Part shown: positions 43,723 to 51,879 of the stretch, piece after piece
Numbering within the stretch: the first letter of the stretch is position 1
How the letters are laid out: every line of letters starts with the position of its first letter
Origin: Paenibacillus_AR mesotrionivorans
Lineage (GTDB): Bacteria; Bacillota; Bacilli; Paenibacillales; NBRC-103111
Length of the DNA: 64,000 nt
Direction of reading: 5' to 3'
Assembly (NCBI RefSeq): GCF_046098205.1
Contig: NZ_JBJURJ010000019.1
Span: 1 to 64,000 of the forward strand
Notes under the pieces: generated by a model
What the model was told of the DNA's origin: nothing
The model's input: the letters and a program-made list of their open reading frames with translations, nothing else
The model's database searches: none
Position numbers and translations under genes: made by a program

Positions 43723-45402
43723 ATGTTTGTGTCGCGTCTGAAAAAGTCCTTTTCCGCCCTGTTGGCGGGAGCGACGGCCTTATCCCTGTTATTGTCGGTT
43801 CCGATTGCCAGCGAGGTTTCGGCAGCCAGCGACGCGGTGGTGAATTTGTCGGCGGAGAAGCAAGTGATCCGCGGCTTCGGCGGCATCAACCATCCCGCCT
43901 GGATCGGCGACTTGACCGCTGCCCAGCGGGAAACCGCCTTTGGCAACGGAGCCAATCAGCTGGGTTTTTCCGTGCTGCGAATTTATGTGGACGAGAACAA
44001 GAACAACTGGTCCAGGGAGCTGGATACAGCCAAAGCAGCCATCGCCCGCGGAGCCATTGTGTTCGCTTCCCCCTGGAATCCGCCCAGCGACATGACGGAA
44101 ACCTTCAACCACAATGGCGACACTGCCGCCAAACGCCTCCGTTACGACAAATACGCCGCTTATGCCCAGCATCTCAACGATTTTGTCACGTATATGAAGA
44201 ATAACGGAGTGGATCTCTATGCTATTTCCGTCCAGAACGAACCCGACTATGCCCATACGTGGACCTGGTGGACACCGGAGGAAATGCTCCGTTTTATGAA
44301 GGAAAACGCAGGATCCATCAACTGCCGCGTCATCGCCCCGGAATCCTTTTCCTATCTCAAGAACATGTCCGATCCGATTCTGAACGATCCCCAGGCGCTG
44401 GCTAATATGGACATTCTGGGAGCCCATCTGTACGGCACACAATTCAGCAATTTCCCTTATCCCCTGTTTAAGCAAAAGGGAACCGGCAAGGACCTGTGGA
44501 TGACGGAGGTCTATTATCCTAACAGCGACAACAACTCCGCCGACCGGTGGCCGGAAGCGCTGGATGTGTCCTACCACATTAACAACGCTATGGTGGACGG
44601 TGAGTTCCAAGCCTATGTCTGGTGGTATATCCGCCGCCAGTACGGCCCTATGAAAGAGGATGGAACCATCAGCAAACGCGGCTACAATATGGCCCACTTC
44701 TCCAAGTTTGTCCGTCCAGGCTATGTGCGTGTGGATGCCACCAAAAATCCCAACACCAATATTTATGTTTCGGCTTACAAAGGCGGCAACAAGGCTGTGA
44801 TCGTGGCTATTAACCGCGGCAACTCGGCAGCCAGCCAAAGCTTCACCATTCAGAACGGCACCGCCTCCACCGTCTCCTCCTGGTTGACGGATGCCACCCG
44901 GAATCTGGCGGCAGGTTCGCCCATCAGCGTGTCCAATGGCTCCTTCACCGCCCAGCTCCCGGCCCAAAGCGTCACCACCTTCGTTGCCGACTATACGGCA
45001 GGCGGCAGCTCAAGCGGCACCACCTATGAGGCGGAAACGGGGACTACCCTGACCAGTGCCGCTGCGGAAACCGTCAATGCCGGCTATAACGGCTCAGGTT
45101 ATGTGAACTTCAACGCCTCCACCGGCGCAGCTATCCAATGGAACAGCCTCTACTGCGCCACGGCCGGCACCAAAAATGTAAAGATCCGGTACGCGTTGGA
45201 CACCGGCACCCGCAATCTGGATGTGTTGGTGAACGGCACCAAGGTGATTGCAAACCAAGCCTTCGCTGCTACAGGCAGCTGGTCCGCCTGGGGCGAGCTC
45301 ACGATCCAGGTGCCGATGAATACCGAAACCAATACGCTGAAGCTGGTCACCACCGGCACCGAAGGGCCCAATGTGGACAGCATTACCGTAACCGCGCAAT
45401 AA
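43723..45402 (+). CDS. xynC: Glucuronoxylan endo-1,4-beta-xylanase, GH30_8 with CBM6
   Basis: This 559-residue secreted enzyme cuts glucuronoxylan next to methylglucuronosyl branches. A signal peptide ends near SEVSAAS (about residue 35). The GH30 barrel carries acid/base E173 (ISVQNEPDY) and nucleophile E262 (LWMTEVYYP), and the WYIRRQYGPMKEDGTISKRG block contains the arginine that in GH30_8 enzymes recognises the glucuronate. The side beta domain follows (about 335-425), then a CBM6-like module (TYEAETGTTLTSAAAETVNA) to the end. AAGGAG before 43723 sets the start. Its aldouronate products fit the lipoprotein-dependent transporter encoded about 5 kb away. Confidence 0.96.
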   Translation: MFVSRLKKSFSALLAGATALSLLLSVPIASEVSAASDAVVNLSAEKQVIRGFGGINHPAWIGDLTAAQRETAFGNGANQLGFSVLRIYVDENKNNWSRELDTAKAAIARGAIVFASPWNPPSDMTETFNHNGDTAAKRLRYDKYAAYAQHLNDFVTYMKNNGVDLYAISVQNEPDYAHTWTWWTPEEMLRFMKENAGSINCRVIAPESFSYLKNMSDPILNDPQALANMDILGAHLYGTQFSNFPYPLFKQKGTGKDLWMTEVYYPNSDNNSADRWPEALDVSYHINNAMVDGEFQAYVWWYIRRQYGPMKEDGTISKRGYNMAHFSKFVRPGYVRVDATKNPNTNIYVSAYKGGNKAVIVAINRGNSAASQSFTIQNGTASTVSSWLTDATRNLAAGSPISVSNGSFTAQLPAQSVTTFVADYTAGGSSSGTTYEAETGTTLTSAAAETVNAGYNGSGYVNFNASTGAAIQWNSLYCATAGTKNVKIRYALDTGTRNLDVLVNGTKVIANQAFAATGSWSAWGELTIQVPMNTETNTLKLVTTGTEGPNVDSITVTAQ

Positions 45403-45422
45403 TCTCCCCGACACTTGGCAAA

Positions 45423-45460
45423 ATCCCCCGACGTTGGCCTTCTCGCCAACAGCGGGGGAT
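45423..45460. terminator. Hairpin between convergent GH30 and esterase genes
   Basis: ATCCCCCG / CGGGGGAT encloses GTTGGC / GCCAAC. A T run is lacking, but the strong stem between two convergent stop codons suits transcript ends on both sides. Confidence 0.6.
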
Positions 45461-45482
45461 GATTATCCGCCGAAGCGGGTGT

Positions 45483-46271
45483 CTAGTCCGCGGCCAAAGC
45501 CCATTCCAGCGCTTCCGCAATATACGTATTCCAAAAATCCCACGTATGGGCGCCGGGACTTTCCTTGTAGGTATGAGCGACCCCTTCCCCGGTTAGGAAA
45601 ACGTGGAACAACCGGTTTTGCTCCAGCAAAAAATCCTCGGTGCCGCATGCCATATAGATCTGCGGCAGCTCTGCCCCGGCCGCCTTCAGCGCCTGGACCA
45701 GTGCCTCGGGATCCTTATCGCTTCCCAATACGGCGTTCAAATCGCCGAATACCCTGCGGTAATAACCATATCCCGCTATCCCATTATGAAAGTCCGGACC
45801 GATCCCCGCTATCCCGTGGAGAATCAAGGCCGAGGATAAGGCGATAATCCGGCCGAAGCTGCCGTTGTACTTTAGCCCGTTGCGGATCGCTCCGAAGCCG
45901 CCCATGGACAGGCCTCCGATGAAGGTATCCCCCCGCTCCCGGCTTAAAGGGAACAGGCTGCGGGTCAGCTCCACCAGCTCGCTGCCGATGAACTCGCCGT
46001 GCCGCTCCCCCTTATCCTCATCATCCAGGTAGAAGTGGTTTTCCCCGGATGGCATAAAAACCGCAATGTGATGCTTCTCCGCCAGCTCCCGAATCCGGGT
46101 AAAATAGAGCCAGTCGGTATGGCTGCCGGCATAACCGTGGAGCAGGTAGAGGGACCTCAGCCCCTTGCGCTCCGGTGAAGGCGGCTCCAGCCGTTCTGCC
46201 GGAATCACAGCGGAAAAGGAAACCTGTCGTTTTAAGCTTTTTGAATAATATTCCATCTGCAGGTTGGCCAC
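45483..46271 (-). CDS. CE1-like carbohydrate esterase
   Basis: The 262-residue alpha/beta hydrolase has nucleophile S122 in GGLSMGGFGA, likely acid D213 (ACGTEDFLL) and H242 (SPGAHTWDFW), with LYLLHGYAGSHTDW as the oxyanion-hole strand. This fits the EstA/esterase D-like CE1 group, which removes acetyl or feruloyl groups. No signal peptide is present, so it works on imported xylo-oligosaccharides. It is the last gene of the operon lipoprotein, two permeases, SGNH hydrolase, esterase, starting 31 bases after the SGNH stop. The substrate is inferred from context. Confidence 0.87.
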   Translation of the reverse strand: MANLQMEYYSKSLKRQVSFSAVIPAERLEPPSPERKGLRSLYLLHGYAGSHTDWLYFTRIRELAEKHHIAVFMPSGENHFYLDDEDKGERHGEFIGSELVELTRSLFPLSRERGDTFIGGLSMGGFGAIRNGLKYNGSFGRIIALSSALILHGIAGIGPDFHNGIAGYGYYRRVFGDLNAVLGSDKDPEALVQALKAAGAELPQIYMACGTEDFLLEQNRLFHVFLTGEGVAHTYKESPGAHTWDFWNTYIAEALEWALAAD

Positions 46272-46302
46272 AATCGGACACTCCTTTTATAGGCGGGATA
46301 CG

Positions 46303-48039
46303 TTACTGAACAACCCCAAAGCCCAGGATGGTAAACTGCTTATCCTCATCACCGGAGGCCATGGTGATCTCGATCAGGTGCTCGCGGGTCTCCGCTTCAT
46401 TCAATAGAATCACGGCATTGCAGTGGGTCCAGTTATTCACATGCGGATCGGCGGTAAGGACTGCTTGGCCATCCACCCGCACAAGGGCTTTGCCGAATTG
46501 GCAACTGCCCGAATCCTTAAATACCAGAATCAGCCGTTTGCAGCCGAGCTCCATCCGGAAGCTCTCATCACCGGAAGCGTCAGTATGCATCCAATTATAC
46601 GGGAACTGGGGTGTTGCAAACGTCTCTCCATCCAACGGAGCCAGCTGCAGATCGCTGTCGGATTCCCCGAAGCCTCCGGCGGAGATTCGAGCAGGCTCCT
46701 CTCCATTCCGGCGGTCCAGCAATCGGATATCCCTGTACTCGTCCCCGAGAAGTGGCGGCTGGTCCAGACAGATGTCCTCCGGGGAGAGCACAGCTTGGTC
46801 CGCCTTCTCAAACAGCAGCCCCAGACAATCGGCCATCACCTGATGTCCGGCATTGGCGGGATGATAGATGTCGTAGAAGAACTGCTTTTTCGAGATGACA
46901 TTGCCCTGCTGCTTGGACAGCCGGAACTGCTCCACCACCGCTTCCTTCACGCTGACCATAGGCAGATCGTAATGCCAGCCAATCGGCGCCAGCCGCTCCT
47001 GGAGATTCCAATCGTTCACGAATACGCTGAACAGCAGGATCACGGCAGGCTGCTTGGCCCCGTCCAATGCCTTCAACACCAGACTTTCGTAGCAGACTCC
47101 CTGTGTTTCGTCCCCGGCGTCATTCACCGCAAATTCAATAACCACCACATCCGGCTCAACGTCTCCCTCCCGGAGCACATCCCGCTCATAGCGGACAAGG
47201 CCCAGCTCCGAGGGTGTCCCGCCCAACCCCGCCTTGATCAAGCGGACCCGGGCACCATCTGCGGCGCCGAACCTTTGTTTGAACTGCTCATAGGACTTAT
47301 AGACATAGCTTTGGTTATGAACCGGAACGGCACCCGCTCCTTGGGTAATGGAGCCGCCGATGTAGGCCAGAGTAACCTCTTCCCCACTCTTCGCCTTCTC
47401 AATGGCCGCCTTCAATCTCCTGGTATTGCCCAGATTCAGGAAGGACTTGGCGATCACCTCGTTATAAGCGGCGGAGCCGTAAGCAACAGGAGGCTCAACC
47501 TCCACCTCTGGGACCTCATAGCCGTCATTCAGGTAAAACACCACACTGGCGGAGGCCGTTTCCCCCGGTTCCTCAAACTCGAACACTAGCTTGCCTGGAA
47601 CATCGTCATCCGCGGACCAGGTGAAGTCCTCCAGGAGGAGCAGGGTTTCGGACCCGTCTCCCGGGCAGGAGGCCGTTAAGCAGGTGCCTGCCTGAAACCG
47701 GTCCGTTTTGGCATAATGCTGCATGGTGAAGGCTATACTTGGAGTCCCCGCCTTGTCCGGACGGACCGACACACCAATGCTGTGCACCAGCCGCCGGAAC
47801 CCTTCCGTGGATTTCAGCAGCTCCAGCACCGATTCATCCGTTACACCGCCGGTGTAACGGGCCTGGTCCACCAGCCGTCCCTCCAAATAGATTTCCTGGG
47901 AGTGGACGCCCCACGGCCTGGTGACACCTTCAATCTTCGCTTCATACATGATGTAGAAGCCGCTCCGTTTGGCTATAGGGTCCTTGGGGGCTGCCGGCCC
48001 CTCCCGGGAAGCACCGGCAGCCATTGTTTGATCGTTCAC
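46303..48039 (-). CDS. SGNH/GDSL-type hydrolase, probable acetylxylan esterase
   Basis: The 578-residue protein has an N-terminal beta-rich domain of about 190 residues, a central SGNH hydrolase domain (block I AYIGGSITQGAGA with catalytic Ser, block III VVVIEFAVND, block V DIYHPANAGH with Asp and His) and a C-terminal beta domain (DESFRMELGCKRLILVFKDS). The order jelly-roll then SGNH recalls CE2 acetyl esterases, though this protein is much longer. GTG at 48039 follows AGAGAGG with good spacing; an ATG at 48063 is possible but has a weaker site. It lies in the transporter operon and probably deacetylates imported xylo-oligosaccharides. Confidence 0.8.
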   Translation of the reverse strand: MNDQTMAAGASREGPAAPKDPIAKRSGFYIMYEAKIEGVTRPWGVHSQEIYLEGRLVDQARYTGGVTDESVLELLKSTEGFRRLVHSIGVSVRPDKAGTPSIAFTMQHYAKTDRFQAGTCLTASCPGDGSETLLLLEDFTWSADDDVPGKLVFEFEEPGETASASVVFYLNDGYEVPEVEVEPPVAYGSAAYNEVIAKSFLNLGNTRRLKAAIEKAKSGEEVTLAYIGGSITQGAGAVPVHNQSYVYKSYEQFKQRFGAADGARVRLIKAGLGGTPSELGLVRYERDVLREGDVEPDVVVIEFAVNDAGDETQGVCYESLVLKALDGAKQPAVILLFSVFVNDWNLQERLAPIGWHYDLPMVSVKEAVVEQFRLSKQQGNVISKKQFFYDIYHPANAGHQVMADCLGLLFEKADQAVLSPEDICLDQPPLLGDEYRDIRLLDRRNGEEPARISAGGFGESDSDLQLAPLDGETFATPQFPYNWMHTDASGDESFRMELGCKRLILVFKDSGSCQFGKALVRVDGQAVLTADPHVNNWTHCNAVILLNEAETREHLIEITMASGDEDKQFTILGFGVVQ

Positions 48040-48082
48040 GTGATCAATCCTCTCTTTTGGCATGGGAATCTCATCCCGGCCA

Positions 48083-49000
48083 TCAGCCCTTCACGCCGCC
48101 AACCGTCATGCCCTGCACAAAATACTTTTGTACGAAGGGATATACCATCAGGATGGGCACACTGGCTACAATCGTCATGGTGGCCCGGATGGACGTAGGG
48201 GTAACGGTATGGGTGGAGGAGCTTTGGGCGTAAATATCCGCAGCACTCTGGGTAGTTGCCGTATTGGAGGTCTGCAGAATCTTCATCAGCTCGTATTGCA
48301 GTGTGCTAAGCTGCTGGTTGGAGGAGTTATACAGAAACACATCGAACCAGGAGTTCCATTGGCCTACGGCCACAAAGAGGGAAACTGTAGCCAAGGACGG
48401 CACCGTCAGGGGCAGCACCACACGCAGGAAGGTGGTGAATTCCCCCGCTCCGTCGATCCGCGCCGATTCCAGAATGCCCTCCGGCAGCCCTTCAATGAAG
48501 GATCGGATGACGATCATATTGAATACGCCGATGATGCCGGGAATGATGTACACCCAGAAGCTGTCGGTCAAGCCCAGATTCTTGATGAGCAGATAACCCG
48601 GGATAAGCCCCCCGCTAAAATACATGGTGAATACGAAAAACATGGTGACAAACTTGCGCAGCACATAATCCTGACGGCTCAGCGTATACGCCAGCATAGC
48701 CGTGCAGAATACGGAGATGACCGTCCCCAGCACTGTGCGGATAACCGAAATAAAGGTAGAATGGTAAATCGCCGATTCATTAAAAATGTACTGGTAATTG
48801 CTCCACGTCCACATCCGCGGCCACAAATAAATGCCGCCTTTAATGGCATCATTGGCATCATTGAAGGAAATGGCAAACATGTTTATAAATGGATATAACG
48901 TTACAGTTACCAGACAAAGCATAAAGATGATGTTGCAGGTATCGAATATCTTGTCGCCTAAGCTGTTGTAGCGCAGGCGGGATGATTTAGTTTTCGACAT
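48083..49000 (-). CDS. Oligosaccharide ABC permease, LplC/YtcP type
   Basis: The 305-residue protein has about six helices, the EAA loop (GILESARIDGAGEFTTFLRV) and the YtcP/LplC ending FVQGMTVGGVKG. It is the second permease of the xylan-type oligosaccharide importer. It starts 18 bases after the first permease gene and is followed, after about 43 bases, by the SGNH hydrolase. The system resembles the aldouronate transporter of known Paenibacillus xylan regulons, where lplA, lplB and ytcP genes accompany yesMN genes. It has no ATPase gene. Confidence 0.93.
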   Translation of the reverse strand: MSKTKSSRLRYNSLGDKIFDTCNIIFMLCLVTVTLYPFINMFAISFNDANDAIKGGIYLWPRMWTWSNYQYIFNESAIYHSTFISVIRTVLGTVISVFCTAMLAYTLSRQDYVLRKFVTMFFVFTMYFSGGLIPGYLLIKNLGLTDSFWVYIIPGIIGVFNMIVIRSFIEGLPEGILESARIDGAGEFTTFLRVVLPLTVPSLATVSLFVAVGQWNSWFDVFLYNSSNQQLSTLQYELMKILQTSNTATTQSAADIYAQSSSTHTVTPTSIRATMTIVASVPILMVYPFVQKYFVQGMTVGGVKG

Positions 49001-49018
49001 GATGGTATAATCTCCCTT

Positions 49019-49990
49019 CTAAAACAGCCGGCTTTCGCCCATTTTTTTAGCAATGTAGTTGGCGCTGAACAAAAAGATAAAGCTGACCACCGTTTTGAAC
49101 ATGCCCGCTGCCGTACCCAAGGAAAAGTTGCTCATGGCCATACCGTATTTCAGCACGAATATTTCAAGGTTTTCGGAATAATCCGCATTCATCCCGTTGC
49201 CCAGCAGATACTGCGGCTCGAATCCCGATTCCAGAATGCTCCCCATGTTCATGATCAGCAGAATAATAATCACCGGCTTCAGGCCGGGCAGGGTAATGTG
49301 GCGGATCCGTTGAAAACGGCTGGCCCCGTCAATTTCCGCAGCCTCATATTGGGAGGGGTCGATGGTGGTGATGGCGGCCAGATAGATGATGGTGTTCCAG
49401 CCTACATCCTTCCAGACTTCACTGACACCGAGAATCCCCCAGAAATAACTTCCCTTAGCCATCCATAAGATTGGCTGATCGATAATATGCAGCTTGGTCA
49501 GGATCAAATTGATAATGCCCTCCGGCGACAATACCATCAGCACAATGCTGGATGCCACCACCCACGAAATAAAATGAGGCAGGTAGCTGATGGTTTGGAC
49601 AACCCGCTTAAAAACAATATTCTTCAATTCATTCAGCAGAATCGCCAGCGTAATGGCGGTGAAAAAACCCAGCACAAGCTTGATGCAGCTCATAGCCAGC
49701 GTATTGCGGAGTACCCGGTAGAAGGTGTCGTCCTCGAACAAAAACTTGAAGTTCTTCATCCCTATCCATTCCTGATCCATAAACGCTTTGGCCGGTCTGT
49801 ATTTTTGGAAGGCCATGCTCCAGCCCCACAGGGGCACATACTTAAAAAGAAAAGCCCACAATACAAACGGTATGGACATAAACACAAGAGCCCTCTGCTG
49901 GATTACCCGCTTCAAAAATAACGGTCTTTTTATTTGTTTTTCCGCAGCTGCCCCAGGCGCTGTTAGAACTGTTCCAGTATGCTTTCCCAC
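49019..49990 (-). CDS. Oligosaccharide ABC permease, LplB/YteP type
   Basis: The 323-residue permease has about six helices, KYVPLWGWSMAFQKYRPAK near the N-terminus and the EAA loop (QYEAAEIDGASRFQRIRHIT). GTG at 49990 is chosen because AAAGGAG lies nine bases upstream; the longer open frame reaches back into the preceding gene and its Cys-rich extension is not family-like. Between the binding-protein gene and this one is a strong hairpin that may set their expression ratio. Confidence 0.9.
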   Translation of the reverse strand: MGKHTGTVLTAPGAAAEKQIKRPLFLKRVIQQRALVFMSIPFVLWAFLFKYVPLWGWSMAFQKYRPAKAFMDQEWIGMKNFKFLFEDDTFYRVLRNTLAMSCIKLVLGFFTAITLAILLNELKNIVFKRVVQTISYLPHFISWVVASSIVLMVLSPEGIINLILTKLHIIDQPILWMAKGSYFWGILGVSEVWKDVGWNTIIYLAAITTIDPSQYEAAEIDGASRFQRIRHITLPGLKPVIIILLIMNMGSILESGFEPQYLLGNGMNADYSENLEIFVLKYGMAMSNFSLGTAAGMFKTVVSFIFLFSANYIAKKMGESRLF

Positions 49991-50027
49991 TGCACATAAC
50001 TCCTTTCCGTCATCCCCACAAGATGTG

Positions 50028-50059
50028 CAACAGAGGGGAGAGCTAACTCCCCTCCGTTG
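50028..50059 (-). other. Intercistronic hairpin between binding protein and permease
   Basis: CAACGGAGGGGAG / CTCCCCTCTGTTG form a 13-bp stem with one wobble and a six-base loop. No T run follows, so it is more likely an RNA-stability or processing element than a full terminator. Confidence 0.7.
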
Positions 50060-50069
50060 TTTATGCCTT

Positions 50070-51746
50070 TTACCACTTGCCTGCAATACGGTCCTGAATG
50101 GCCTTGTTCATAGTAGCTTCATAGGTTTTCTTATCCAGCTTGTTCAGCTCGGTGATATATTCATTCCAGGTGGCGTCGAATTTATCTGTGCTCTCCAGAA
50201 TCATCTTGGACAGATATTTCTTCTGCAGGTCATCGGATTTGGTGGTGAAGATCTGCTCCGGCGAACCTTGGGGAATGGCGATGGACCAGGCCGGGAACCA
50301 TTTCCGCTCATCGGGCTTGTTGTAATAGCCGCTGAAGGTTTTGGCGCCGTAAGCTTCGAGAATTTTCTTGTCACCGTCGGTATACAGAGCGGAGGCCACC
50401 TCAGCCTGGTTGCCCGGCGCATAAGCATTGCCGTCCTTCAGGACAGAATTGTTGCCGTATTTCGGCCATTCGGTGTAATAATTGAAGCCAAACTTCAGGC
50501 TCAGATCCGGGTCTTCATGGTACTTGGCTTGGTCGTCCTTATAATAGAAACGGCCTTTATCATCCACGCTGTAGGTTTGGTCCTTGATCCCCCAGGAGGT
50601 GAGAATCTGATTTTCTTCCTTCAGCATATTGTCAAAGTATTTGATGATGCGCACAGGGTCCTTGGCCTTCACACTGATGCCGACCCCGTAGTTGGATACG
50701 AATCCGGGCGGATCAATGTATTGGTCCTTGATGCTCTTGTCGAATACGATGGGCAGTGGCGCATACCGTTTTTCGTCGATACCGGCCTTCTTCAAATTCT
50801 TGAAGGCGTCCCCAACCTGCCAGGAGTAATTGAAGAAGCCGAGCACACGGCCGGAGGTGATTTTGGCCAGATATTGGTCCTTGTTCATGGTGAAGGATTC
50901 GGGATCAAATAAACCGACGGCATTCATATCGCTGAGCTTCTTGATCCATTTCTTCTGGTATTCGGTACCTGCGTAGATCTTGGCTTCGTTGGTTTTCATA
51001 TCCACCATAACGCCGCCGTCATTGGGGTAACCGGCCAAATGGGCAGCAGGGTTCTGCAGTGTAAAGAAGTTGTTGTTCACACCGGCGGACACCATAAAAC
51101 CAATAGTATCCTTGCCGTCTACCTTCGGATATTTCTCTTTATATTTCTTGATAAAATCGAAGTATTCATCCAAGGTGGTGATCTTCGGATAACCGAATTC
51201 CTTCAACACGGAGCGCTGAATCCAGAAGGCGGTGCCGGGATCGGGCTCGGCAATAAATCCTTGGTTTGCCGTGAAGGGCAGCGTATAAATTTTGCCGTCC
51301 TTGGCTTTCATTTTATTGAAATAGGATCCATAAACACGCTTAATATTGGGACCGTATTTTTCGATCAGCTCATCTAACGGAATATAGGCGCCCGCATCCA
51401 AAAGCTTGGCCATTTCTCCGCTGGCGCTGATGATGTCGGGATAATCTCCGCTTGCAATCATCACGCCCGCCTTGGTTCCGCTGTCACCCACCAGAAACTC
51501 CATCTTTACGTCCACACCGGTTTGCTTCTGCAGCTCCTTGCCGATGGTGGTTTCACTGGCCAGCACATCCTTACGGCCTTGTCCGAAATGATAATACTTG
51601 AAGGTTACCGGGGAGGTATCCTCAACAGCTCCTGCCGACGCAGAAGGCGAGGAGGCGTTGTCCTTGCTGTCGCTCCCGCAGCCTGCGAGAGCTGCGGCCG
51701 ACATTACCGCCGCCAGCCCCAATGCCAATACTTTTTTGACGCGCAT
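50070..51746 (-). CDS. Oligosaccharide ABC binding lipoprotein, LplA type
   Basis: This 558-residue large solute-binding protein has a lipoprotein signal ending ALAGC (Cys23), then VTFKYYHFGQGRKDVLASET and the long LplA/YtcQ-type body (NPAAHLAGYPNDGGVMVDMK, WFPAWSIAIPQGSPEQIFTT). The family binds large plant-wall oligosaccharides such as aldouronates. The ATG at 51746 (MRVKKVLALGL) follows GAGGGGAAGAG; a longer frame to 51797 overlaps the promoter. A TATAAT and a near-perfect cre site lie just upstream, and a yesMN pair is next, so induction by the pair and catabolite repression are both plausible. Confidence 0.92.
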   Translation of the reverse strand: MRVKKVLALGLAAVMSAAALAGCGSDSKDNASSPSASAGAVEDTSPVTFKYYHFGQGRKDVLASETTIGKELQKQTGVDVKMEFLVGDSGTKAGVMIASGDYPDIISASGEMAKLLDAGAYIPLDELIEKYGPNIKRVYGSYFNKMKAKDGKIYTLPFTANQGFIAEPDPGTAFWIQRSVLKEFGYPKITTLDEYFDFIKKYKEKYPKVDGKDTIGFMVSAGVNNNFFTLQNPAAHLAGYPNDGGVMVDMKTNEAKIYAGTEYQKKWIKKLSDMNAVGLFDPESFTMNKDQYLAKITSGRVLGFFNYSWQVGDAFKNLKKAGIDEKRYAPLPIVFDKSIKDQYIDPPGFVSNYGVGISVKAKDPVRIIKYFDNMLKEENQILTSWGIKDQTYSVDDKGRFYYKDDQAKYHEDPDLSLKFGFNYYTEWPKYGNNSVLKDGNAYAPGNQAEVASALYTDGDKKILEAYGAKTFSGYYNKPDERKWFPAWSIAIPQGSPEQIFTTKSDDLQKKYLSKMILESTDKFDATWNEYITELNKLDKKTYEATMNKAIQDRIAGKW

Positions 51747-51782
51747 ATTTCTTCTCTTCCCCTCTCGAATTGTAATCTGTCC

Positions 51783-51801
51783 TGTAGACGCTTTCATTAT
51801 A
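51783..51801 (-). promoter_or_regulatory. -10 element and cre-like CcpA site of the xylan importer operon
   Basis: On the minus strand TATAAT (51796-51801) is followed directly by TGAAAGCGTCTACA (51796-51783), matching 13 of 14 positions of the cre consensus TGWAANCGNTNWCA. A good -35 is lacking, consistent with activation by the adjacent regulator. Confidence 0.65.
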
Positions 51802-51879
51802 GCAAGAAACCGGATACATAATTAGATCACAAACTTTAGTTTATAGTATGAAAACTATATGGAAACATTGGTTTTACCC

